From assembly GCA_009869945.1 (NCBI GenBank), contig WIXG01000155.1:108960-172959 (forward strand): a DNA stretch of 64,000 nucleotides, written 5' to 3'. How positions within the stretch are numbered: position 1 is the stretch's first letter; the number at the start of each line of letters is the position of its first letter. Source of the DNA: Mesaphorura yosii (lineage: Eukaryota > Arthropoda > Collembola > Poduromorpha > Tullbergiidae). The notes beneath the pieces were generated by a model. It saw nothing but the letters and a program-made list of their open reading frames with translations. It searched no databases and was not told the origin of the DNA. Positions 10,550-21,100 of the stretch are shown piece after piece. The position numbers and the translations under genes were made by a program.

Positions 10550-11374
10550 ATGGCGACCACGCTCCTGTTCAGTCAGCCACCAGCACAGAGCACAAATTAC
10601 TCCTCCAACTCCAGTTTGCAGTCGCAGACGTCGACCGAGTCGGACCTTTGTGATTTTAGCAACACTACTTCATCAAGCAGAGGAAGTTATCAGGCGAGTG
10701 ATCCTTTATCATCGCCTTGTCTGCCGCCGGGCACAACTCCGCCAAACAAGGAACTGCAGCTCCGATTCCTGACTCCCTCCGACTATGGACAAGTCTACTG
10801 TTTGTGCACGGAGTGGTTCCCCGTGGAGTACCCCGACCAATGGTATGAGGCCGTGACAGGTGGAAACGATCAAAGCCTTTTCTCGCTTGCCGCGTGCCTC
10901 GGAGACAAGATTGTGGGACTTATTGTTGCGGAGCTGAAGCCTGGACATAGTTTGGGACGCGATGATCTGGATTTGATTTGCGATTCCCAGAAAAAGTACG
11001 GCGTGGCGTACATCTTAAGTTTGGGGGTTGTGGAGGAGCAACGTCACCATGGAATTGCCTCGCTTCTTCTCACCAGCCTTCTCCAGCACCTTCGCCATTC
11101 GACCGAATGCCGGGCAGTCTATCTTCACGTCCTCACGACCAACTCGCCTGCACTTCGTTTCTACGAAAAGCACTCGTTTCGCGTGCACAAATTCCTCCCG
11201 TACTACTACACCATCGACGGGCAGGCGAAAGATGGGTTCACTTACGTGCTGTACATAAACGGCGGTCACGGACCCTGGAATCTCTTTGATTACGTGCAGA
11301 GCTATTATGGCGAAGTGTGCGAGCTTGGAAGATGGGTGGTGGACAGGGTGAGAAGGGCACTGGGAGCTACTTGA
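10550..11374 (+). CDS. NAA60: N-alpha-acetyltransferase 60 (Golgi GNAT enzyme)
   Basis: NAA60 acetylates N-termini of transmembrane proteins at the cytosolic face of the Golgi, using acetyl-CoA. The gene is a single 274-residue open frame, unlike its multi-exon neighbours, and starts at an ATG in a good context (CACAATGG). After a Ser/Thr-rich N-terminal stretch of about 70 residues the GNAT domain begins (LRFLTPSDYGQVYCLCTEWF). Family hallmarks follow in order: WFPVEYPDQWY, VAYILSLGVV, the acetyl-CoA loop (EEQRHHGIASLLL, fitting R/Q-x-x-G-x-G/A), AVYLHVLTTNSPALRFYEKH, FLPYYYTI and KDGFTYVLYINGGH. The C-terminus (ELGRWVVDRVRRAL) could form the amphipathic helix that binds membrane in this family. 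The N-terminal Ser/Thr extension is longer than in vertebrate NAA60. An upstream ATG at 10432 is out of frame with the domain. Confidence 0.95.
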   Translation: MATTLLFSQPPAQSTNYSSNSSLQSQTSTESDLCDFSNTTSSSRGSYQASDPLSSPCLPPGTTPPNKELQLRFLTPSDYGQVYCLCTEWFPVEYPDQWYEAVTGGNDQSLFSLAACLGDKIVGLIVAELKPGHSLGRDDLDLICDSQKKYGVAYILSLGVVEEQRHHGIASLLLTSLLQHLRHSTECRAVYLHVLTTNSPALRFYEKHSFRVHKFLPYYYTIDGQAKDGFTYVLYINGGHGPWNLFDYVQSYYGEVCELGRWVVDRVRRALGAT

Positions 11375-12062
11375 TAACCTGGAGGAGCTGCACTACTGCA
11401 CCCACCTTCGTCGTTCGACCAATTTTGTATTGCCAAATACTCTGCCGTTTCGTTCGACACTGCTTCGTTACCTCAAAAGACTTGACGTGAAGTGAGGAAC
11501 CTTATTTTAACACTGAACAATGATTTTATGAATTATTAATCAATTGTGATTCGCAAATAGCTTGCTATTTTGCTTTAGTCTTGAGTGGTATAGTTTGATC
11601 ACTGCGCGATATTCTTCTGCGTCTGCCAGAATCAGAACCACCGTGCCAAGAGATTCAAACAGAAACAAAATGATAAATGACATTAGATAAAGATAAGGCT
11701 TTATCGTAACTGTAAAGAAACTTGATCTGTGGTGAAGAATGGGACCCGAATTGATAACGGATCAGTGGATCAGTCACAAGTCTTCATAGTTAGTTATTTG
11801 CTATTGACCCGTTAACTGCTTACTTAATCTAGAATCTAGGCCAGCGTCGTGCAGCACATCCACCCAAGCTGAATTTAAACTAGTTTCAACGTAAATCAAG
11901 TTAACTCTATGAATTCCGTCGCAAAATTTGACCTCATTGAAACGGAAACGGAAGGATGGGATGTTTTGGTACGTTTCCACATGTACAATAGCGATCCATT
12001 AATTTTACTTCACAAATCCATTTTTGCATTAAATATTCATATCTACATTCTTAATTTTCGTA
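11375..12062. other. Spacer after NAA60
   Basis: This probably contains the NAA60 3' UTR. I found no canonical AATAAA close to the stop. An open frame from 11909 has a possible donor at its end (TTTTG then GTACGT), but joining it to the SnoaL-like remnant does not keep that remnant's frame. I see nothing else. Confidence 0.45.
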
Positions 12063-12492
12063 AAAAGGTTCAAGCGGAAGAAGAAGAAGCAGACTGTCGT
12101 AGCTGTAGCTGCCGCCAACAAAAACCTAGTCAAGGAATTCTTCGATCGTGTCATCATTCGAAAATGTGTCAACGACCTTGGCGAATTTGTCGATTCCCCC
12201 CCAGTACATCGAGTGCGATCTGCTCATGAAGGACAGGTTCAACGAGCTGAAAGCCTAGCTCGCGAATTGGTGCACACTCCGTGATGAATTTTACTACCGA
12301 ATAGAGCAGATCGCGGCAGACTCCGACGCCGACTCCAACCTCGTCTGGGTGCACACCAAGTGCATACTGACCAGCGGAAAGAACGCTGCGTGCGTCGACA
12401 TTTTCCGGATCCTGAGCGGCAAGAGTGTCGAACACTGGGACGTGACACAATTCGTGCCAGAGGATGCGACGAGCAAGCATCCGATGGTTTAA
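12063..12492 (+). pseudogene. SnoaL-like (NTF2-fold) protein, decayed copy
   Basis: The SnoaL-like family comprises small NTF2-fold proteins common in bacteria and fungi, often of unknown substrate. The first reading frame gives KKKKQTVVAVAAANKNLVKE and then FFDRVIIRKCVNDLGEFVDS, the usual N-terminal helices. At a run of seven C (12195-12201) the homology moves to another frame, PQYIECDLLMKDRF. It then meets a TAG where the family usually has an aromatic residue after LKA, and continues through DEFYYRIEQIAADSD, NLVWVHTK and DIFRILSGKSVEHWDVTQ to a TAA at 12490-12492. The last motif (D-x-F-R-x3-G-K-x2-E-H-W-D) is the family signature. One frameshift and one in-frame stop argue for a pseudogene. 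An undetected intron or sequencing error remains possible, and no start ATG is visible in frame. Confidence 0.72.
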
Positions 12493-13968
12493 CCTTTAAC
12501 TACGAGGAAGATTTAGCAATTAGCACATGAACATGTGATAAGAATTCCAGTGCATTCCGTATAGTTTTTATTCATTTATCTGATTTTCTTACAAAAATTC
12601 ATTTTCTCTGTCTGCTCTGCTGCTTGCCTGAACTGTACTTGGCCTCTTAAGCCCAAAGATGGTTTTTGGTTTTAGATTCTAGAAATTCAATTTCAACCAA
12701 CTGAAAAAGCACCTAATTCAATGTGTGTAGTGTTAAGGACAATTTAAGTCAAACAGTAGTTCGTGTATTTGTAGTTTATTAAGTACAAAGCCTCGCTATG
12801 AATATCAAAACTGTAATGCAAACTGCAAACTGTTGCTCAACACGTGACGGTGACGAGAAATTTCCAGTATTAATTTAGCTTTTAGTCGCGAAAACGTCAA
12901 GCCAAGGTGCATGCTTCTTTAGTACAGTGTGTATGTGCAATTGTTCTGAGATTTATAAAATTCATGCAAGATGCAATGCAATGCAATTTATTATTGTAAC
13001 AAGTCTGCCATTAAGTTACCATTTACTTTAGTTTTACTTATTAAAGCTGCCTGCGAACAATTTCAAGTGCTTTTCTGGCCGTCTGGCATGAATACAAAAG
13101 ATAAATGCACATTTTCTGAATTGAACCGAGCCGCTCCTTTCGCATTCATACTCGCACTCGCACTGCACTGTAATTGTAATTAAATATTAAATTAAGTAGT
13201 ACGCATTTAGCAACTAAAAGAGTATTTGGGTTTCAGTCTCCGCTTCTTCCGCGCAAAGCGAATAATAAAAATCAATCAACAAATTAAGTAATTCATGCTA
13301 AATGGCTACAATAAATTAATCTTTGGAATCGCAAATACGTAAATCGCGTATCTTAAAACACTTGGAATACTGAACTGGAATAACTGAACTAATGAACCGC
13401 ACCGGATGAACAAATTCAATACGAATAAGCCTACGACTAATTAAATGGCAGTATAAATTAACAAATAGTTTAACGAGCACGAGCCACGGCCGTCTAGCAA
13501 AGCAAATGAACATGAACACAAATTCTAGACAAGCAATTGCAATTGCTAATTGTCGTTAATCAACTAAAAATACGTACGAGTTCTCAAAATTAATGCTGCT
13601 CGCTCATTCATTCTGCCTGCACGCACTAAAATACTAAAAAATCTTACACCTAAAAAGTTGTATGTTTTGTTTTGTAGCAATTGCAGCAATGGCCTTCGTA
13701 ATAAGAGTGGAGCAGTCAATAGTCGAATAGTCAAGACTTACACTAATACAAATTTAAATAAATTCTTAAAAACAATTTGCTTGAGATAAAATGTTGAGTT
13801 GCTTGTCATCGTCGTCATCCTTATTCGTAATATGTTTCAATTATTGATTGTTCTCTTCTACTACTCCACCTACGCCTTATCGTACATACCAGCTAAATTA
13901 CTTGCCTTTGCCTTACTTACAATTAGCGTACTTAAATTATTATTAGTTATTAATTGTTTGGTTTATTG
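12493..13968. other. Spacer or 3' UTR downstream of turtle
   Basis: This AT-rich stretch lies between the SnoaL-like remnant and the turtle stop codon. It contains several minus-strand AATAAA hexamers (for example at 12776-12781 and 12567-12572), so it may be partly turtle 3' UTR. No coding signal is seen. Confidence 0.45.
13962..13967 (-). promoter_or_regulatory. AATAAA directly after the turtle stop codon
   Basis: On the minus strand the stop TAG is followed by one C and then AATAAA. This is so close that it may be fortuitous; further AATAAA hexamers lie over 1 kb downstream. Confidence 0.3.
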
Positions 13969-15155
13969 CTAACACTCGCTCTCCATTCGTACCTTCTGCC
14001 GACGACGATACTCGAAAAACTCCTCCTTCATGGCAGCGACGCGGGCTTCCATGCTTTCGTACCGGTCACGAGTTCTCCTGAAGCGGGATGTGATCGAGCC
14101 TGCGCTCGCGGTGCTCGACATGGGCCCAGGAATCTGGGACGCGATCTCTGGCGAAGTGTCTGGCAGCACGGCGTCAAATTCGTACGGGTCATCGACTGAC
14201 ATGTCCAGCAGCGTTCTCGTGCTGGGACTTGGCTCAGAGGTCGGAACGGTAAGCGCTGCCGCTGCCTGCGGTTGAGGGAAAAGACCAGCGGCCCCGCTGA
14301 CAACTTCCTCGCCCATCAGGCTCGACACCTCAAACTGGGATGACGGAGACCGAGCCGCCATGGTGTACACAGGCGGAGTGTAAATCTCCCTCCGCGGCCA
14401 GTTTTCGTACGTTCGAGGTGGCAACGTGCGGTAGCTCGGATGAATTTGAAATGGTGGGCGGTACGGATGCGTGGCGTAAAGTGACTGCACGTGCGGTGGC
14501 TGTTCGGGCAGCGCAATTGCTCTGATGAGCAGTTCACCAGAAGGCGACAGTCCCAGACTCGTTCGTGAAGGCAGTGTCGACATGGTTTGCTTGCTCCCGC
14601 TTTGAAATCCTGAGCTCGACGACCGTTCTTGGAATCGTGACACTGTTCCAGACAAACTCCGGTCACGCGGGGAGTGAATTGGTGGCTGGGGGTCGACGGG
14701 ATACCGAAGAAATGATGGCACTTGTCTCTCTAAGTAGTCCAAGTCGCGTGCGAGCGTATCGCGAATTCGTTCCGCTTCCCACGGCGGTGGCGTCGGACCG
14801 GTTAGAACAGCTTGAGGAATAATATGGCGTCGGCCTCTCCTGCCGGTCGTCGTCGTCCACACGTACTCTTGTGGCTCTTCCTGCTGTTGATGTTGGTGCA
14901 CCTGAACAAGCACGGGGAAGCGACTCATGGGACTGAGATCATAGTTTGGTCCAAGAAACCCTGCGCGGGAGACGGGGCGGGGCAACGGTGAACTGGCGAG
15001 TGGACGAGGTACGAAACGTTCTGGTCGAAGTTGAGTCGTTGAAGGTATGAAGCTGCCTGGAAGCACAAGATTGAATCTTCGCCGACCGCGTGGGTAGTAG
15101 CGGAGTGGGCGTGGAGCGAGGAAGCCGCCGTCGTCGGAGCTTTCGTCGAGTACGT
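13969..15155 (-). other. tutl: turtle terminal coding exon (cytoplasmic tail)
   Basis: This single exon encodes about 394 residues of cytoplasmic tail. It opens with HVLDESSDDGGFLAPRP and a basic stretch (YYPRGRRRF). The rest is low in hydrophobic residues and rich in Pro, Ser, Arg and Gln, with a Gln/His run (VHQHQQQEE), proline clusters (GPTPPPW) and several Tyr in Pro-rich context (THPYRPPF, EIYTPPVYT) that could be docking sites. It ends with a charged, probably helical segment (RVAAMKEEFFEYRRRQK) and the residues ESEC. No catalytic domain is present. The open frame is by far the longest in this region and follows in phase from the 24-nt exon. Confidence 0.85.
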
Positions 15156-18100
15156 CTGCAAATGAAGTTAATCATTAAATACTTGGTCCACAAACTCAAG
15201 ACTCGGAGAAGTGTTAGAAAGCAGTGGGTTCGGGTCCATCGATGTCGGTGCTTGTGCTCATGTGCAGTGCATGCAAGAAGTGCACATGAAAACGGGAACG
15301 CGATTTACCCCATGGAAGAGTTATAGACGTAGAAGTACTGATGAGCTTAGTACCTCTAGGTGGTCCAGGTGGCGATGTCAATTGCAAGGAGGGGTGACGT
15401 CGGATGGCGTGGATCGTGGAGGGGTGACCGATGTCGCCCAGGGAGAGTGTGATGCTGGTGATGGATGGGGGGCGGCCTTTCCTCGTCGTCAAAATGACCG
15501 CGTGACCTTAAATTCACAAGACATTCATGTGCTACACTAAACACGGGTAAACACAGAATAAAAATTTTGCTGCTGCAACACATGCATTGTATTGTTATAG
15601 TGCAGCGAGTGCAGCTGCACAAACAAGAAACGTTGTAAAAGTTTCAAGCTTTTTAAACTTGTCCTCTGCACGACCAGCTACAAAATCTTTTTCAATTTGT
15701 TGAGAAGGTTAGGTTTTAGTGCAATTAGCATCGCTGTGTTAACTCACGTCGAAGGCGGAGATCCAATAGGTCTACAAATACAAACATTGCAAAAATTCTG
15801 TTAGTCATGAGCCTTTCTATGTGGAGTAAGATTAATTTGGTGCTTACGAATAATGGAGAGTCCCACCACGCGACCCACCTGCAAATGTAATGAATTCGTT
15901 ATAATCAGTAACCCGAAACTGTTACGCGTAATTAAAATGGAATAATCAGGAAGATTACGCACCCACTGATACATTTTCTTCGCCCACGAAATCACAACGA
16001 GTACTCGGGCGGCTCCACTCCTAAAAAGAAATAGTAGTGAAATATATATTAGCAAATGCGTCCAATCAAATTTACCACACCATTCTCAACATGAACATGC
16101 AGTGCCTGTCGATCTTCGATGCTAGCTAGTCAAGTGAATAATGACATCAAGACAGGAGGTCAAATAACAAAAGTGTAGGCAGACTCTAAATGAAAATGCT
16201 TTAATACATTATGTAATCTGTAATTTATCTTGGAATCGGAATCCGGAAGTGAACGAACACAAACACAACGTAACATGCAAAACGCCAGCAATCGAATAAA
16301 TAGCCAACAAATCAAGATTTTCTAGAAACTGGATTCAAGCGTCCAACTCGTTAATTTAATTAATTGAGACCAAACATAACACAACACATAATTGCTTCGT
16401 GCAAGCCACACCACACATGATGATAGTATTGTTAACGACTTAACTGCTCCACTGCTCTTGTGTCGGCTAAAAACATTAACACGATTATTAGAACACCGAA
16501 ACACGAACGCGGTTAATGACATGAAAATCACATGGCGAAATCCCATCATCATCATAAATCGGATGTCAATGTAAAAAAATACAGATTTCGGCAGATGCGA
16601 GAAAGAACTTACTTTTTAATGGGGATTTGAGGCTGAGTCGGGATTTGCCCTCCATTTCTGGCAGTGTTTCTAGCATCAGTCAAACGACAGGCTACCATAT
16701 TGTACGCTGAAAGCATAAAACAAACAGCACACACGCGTGTAAGACAATGATAAACCACGTAGGAGGTTTAATAACAGAAATATCCGAATCCTTTCTCCAT
16801 TTGATTGATTGAACTTGTCAACCGTCTCTGTACGGCACGGTGGATCTGATTTCCACTTCACCATACCGAGACTCGAGAGCGAGAGAGATACAAAATCCAT
16901 TTCCTGCTCTCAGCCTGGGACCGGAACGCGAGCAAGATTGTGTCTCTCGTCAGTCTCTTGCGTGTACGTTGCGGAGAAAGACAAAAGATTCGGTATAGAT
17001 TTGTAGCCGACTGATGGACGAGCGTTTACCTTTTTCTTGTTTCCGTCGTTTTCTTCGATTGCATATTTTGACAGCACAGACAGAAAGAATGATGGCTATA
17101 ATGAAGAAAAGCATGCCGCCGACAAGACCGGCGGTAACGGCTTTGCTTATGTCTTTCTTAGGCACGAGATACATTAGTTCATCACTTTCACTGTAATAAA
17201 AGAATAAAAATAATTTTAACTGAGACTTTATCTCAGTAATAACTTTCGCTTCGGCGCCTTTCCTTGTTTCCTTACTTGTAACTTCCAGTCAGTGTGTAGG
17301 CAACTACTCTAATAACATACGTCTTCTGCGCATCCAAGTTCCGAGCTGAAATACGAAAAAACAACAGTCAGAAATGGGCCCTTAACTGGTAAAAGCTGGT
17401 TAACTCCTCGCTTGACGCTGCTTCACTCGGTAACTTACTTGATAAATATGTTTCTGGCGGTTTAATGGGCTTCTTGGATAGTGGCTTGAATTCAGAGTCA
17501 GTGTTGAGGCGGTACTGAACGATGTAATGCGAGACATGAACGTCAGTGTCCTGCGGGGCGTGCCACGTGATTATAAAGTTGTAATTATCGCCAGGCTCCA
17601 GTGTCACGTTCCACGGTGCACCTGGTTTTGGTCCTGGAATGGATGGATACAAAGATTAGAACAAACTCAGTATGGTGGAAGGTGGATGTGGCAAGCGCGA
17701 TTTGCGAATTGCGAATCACACAAGCAAACAATCACGAATCACGCTGAGTGCGTGCAAAATAATAAGACGTTTAACAAACCTTCGGGCCTGAGTATTACAG
17801 GAATGAATTCATTGCCTGACGAGTCGGTGGGATAAACAAGCACCGAGTAGTCGATTAATTCTGGAACGAGCACAACACAAACACAAAATCAAAAATGCGT
17901 GCAAGCGTTCAGTAAATTAACTGAACTCGAAATCAAATACTATTACTAAACTTATACAAAATTCTCAAGTAAGGGCAGAAAAATAAAAACAATCAAACGG
18001 AATCCAAGAAAGCGTAGCGCAAGCCAAGCCGAAGCTGCCAAAATGCGAATGTCAGCAAGAGGAAGCGTAGAGAATTCGAATTCATGTACCAGGACCAGCG

Positions 18101-21100
18101 ACCCCATTGCTATCAGTATTCGCACTAGTCGAAGCACCCGGGAGGAGTGGACCCGGACTGATGACATTATTGTTCGTGGTGCCAGATCCCTTTGTACCGG
18201 TTCCCGTTCCGGTGCCGCTTGTGCCCGGCCCCGCGCCACCAGTCCCGGGCGTTCCAGAACCGGGGCTTGTGTGAACCGTAGTTTTAATTTCGTTACCATT
18301 GGGCGTTATATCAGCGATACCTTCACCAATGACAGAGCAGAAGAGAAGAATAAAATTTGTACACAGGAGTCAGGATTCCAAGAAGAGTATTCCAAGCTTT
18401 TTGGCTAGTTCGGTAGTAGTGAAAGTCGGCCTTACCTTTGGTGGTCACATTGACAATCTCGGAAGGGTACCCGTCCCCGAGATCGTTCGTCCCCACAACC
18501 TGAAACTGGTACGTTTTGCCTGGACAAATAAGAGGAGGGAAAATTAAAGTTCAAAGTCTCAATTCATGCGTTTGATTGCTCATGAAAGAAGAGGAGAGTT
18601 TTACCTGGACTCAGATTCCGAATTGTGATCCGAGTGCTGCCTCTCGGGGTCACCGGAACAGTTTCCCACTTTGTATCACCCAGCAGTCGATACCTGCAAG
18701 TATTTCATGGGCTCATTAAACAACTGAAACTGTCTCTCCTTCCTGTCGGTGGTCGCCAGGACTCACCATACGACGTAATTCTGTTGGAAATCGGGTCCGC
18801 CAGCGTAGCCAGGGATCCAGGAGAGTGTGACTGTGAACACGGCGCAACTAGCAGTAATATTGAAGGGGGCGTGAGGCTTGGTGCCTTCCACGATGATTTG
18901 GGTCGACGTGACGAGCGTCGCGACTTCGTTACTCGCCACGCACTCGTACTCGCCGTAGTCGGCCTGCTGAAGGTCTTCTATTGTCAGACTCCCGTCAATG
19001 ACGCGAACTCGGTCCCGAGCCAGCGACCGCCCATCCCTGCGCTGCCACGTGATCAGCGGACTTGTAGTCCCGTTGGGAGCCACCGCGCTACAGGGGATCT
19101 CGACCGAGGCGCCGAGCTTGCGCTGGTAAAGCGGGTCCGGCGTGACCTCAAACTTTGGTGGTTCCTTGACAAGGATTCACAAAGGACACAATAATAAATA
19201 TAAATTGTATTAATTAATTGTTTATAAAGGATTCCTCACCTTGACTATCACTTGCATTTGCAGGGAAGCTCCTTTGGTTCCTATAATAACGATAACGTAG
19301 CTTGTTCAGTATATAATGTTAGCCTAAGCTAAAGTTATAAGTTCATTTGGACCAAAATTCTCTTACCGTGAACGTTGTAGGGCGTGCACGTGTACATGCC
19401 TTGGTGGGTCTCTCGGACCCTGTCAATGAGCAGTGAGCCGTTCGTCATGACTGCGAACCCGTCCGTCTCGTACGGCTCGAGCAGGTGCTTGTCGCGGGTC
19501 CACATGACAAACTGAATCGGTGGGTTGGCTGTTATATAGCAGCGCACCACACCTGCAAGCAGTAAAACAAAGAAAACGGTATTTTCACGATTGTACAAAC
19601 GAACGAAAATCAATCCGCTCGTTTTTCTATTTTCAAATCCATCAAAGATGCAAATGAAAGGTTTACCAGCCAGTCTATTCGGAAGGTATTGGACAGTCGG
19701 TGTGTAAGTTACTTGAGCTGGATCTGGAAACAAGAGACCAAAAGACCAATTGTGTAAAAATCAAGGCACTTGGAAGTTTAAACTTGACAGCCAGGCATGA
19801 TGAACTCACATTCGACGTTAAGGTAGGCGAGTGCGGTCTGAATCTCTCCGATCCCATTCGACACGCGGCACTCAAAGAAGCCCGAGTCGTCGGCCGACAC
19901 CGGATTAATGATGAGACTGCCTTCAGCTGGCGTCTCGACGCGAGACTCGAGCCCAGAGATTTGGCGCACGGGAACCCCGTCACGAAACCAGACCACGCTC
20001 GCATTGGCGGGCATGGCTCGCCACTCGCACGGGAAGACGACCTTCTCACCCTCCACCTTGGTCATGTTTTGCGGTGGACTGATGATGACTGCTGACCCTG
20101 CGGAAAAATAATGACAGCGATCAAATTAAGAACCGGGCGGGAGTGAGCAAGCGAGCACGCCACAAACAATGGAAATGTACACAAAAGAGTCCGGAGGAGA
20201 GAATTAATTGGAATGAGAATGCTTTCAGCACACGCCCAGTCTCATTACGGAAAACGAATGCAGGAATTCACTAATTAAACTGAAACTCCAGCCGAGCTGC
20301 TCGGCTGCTGCCGCACTTGGACAGTGCGAAAAGCGGCGGCGACGAGCACGACTTCGAGTTCGCGCCAGACGTAAACAGCCTCAAGTGTCAGTTTTATGCC
20401 CTGAAAAGTTTCATTACCATAAAACACTACCAATGGGAGTCGGAGTCAGAAAAACTTGCTAAATTGCATGGTTTTGGTGCTTGGGACTTGGTGGAGCGGC
20501 GGAATGATGTCGCAAAAATTCTAATTAGCACACACAACGGCAATGCGCAAATATTAATTAGACTCAAGGGCCACGGCCATAATTTCTACCCGCGTCGCGC
20601 CGCATCGAGTCGTGCCCGTTTCTTAATTCTCTTCCCTCAGCATGGCACGCATAATTACGAAAGAAAAGAAAAGAGATGACTTTCTCCATGAAAAACGCAT
20701 GGAATGCAGAAATTACGAGTGCACGTGGCAAGTACGCTTTTTAGGCATTTTTGTATCTTCATTGCACTGCACTGCCCGCCTGCACGCGCCATGCCGACTC
20801 ATTTTTCATTACTCGGAGGAATTTTAAGTGCGAAGATCATCGCTAATGAGTCAAGCGCTCAATTAAAAACGCTTTATTTGTTGTTCATTAAAACGTCAAG
20901 TCAAGTCATGTACAGGAATTTTGATATACAACGAATACAGCCTCGAGTCTACTCTACATTTTGGTGCTCCAAGGGTTGTATATCAATTAAATGTTTCAAA
21001 GGGAGCACGAGCACGTTTGCTTATTCATTCGCATTCGCAGGTGCTTGAAAAAAGCGATGCACGACGCGTGAGTAGCGAATTTGTAAATCAGCATCCGGCT

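Noticed and set aside
13954-14275. Plus-strand frames opposite the turtle tail
   Set aside because: Antisense shadows of a long, phase-verified coding exon.
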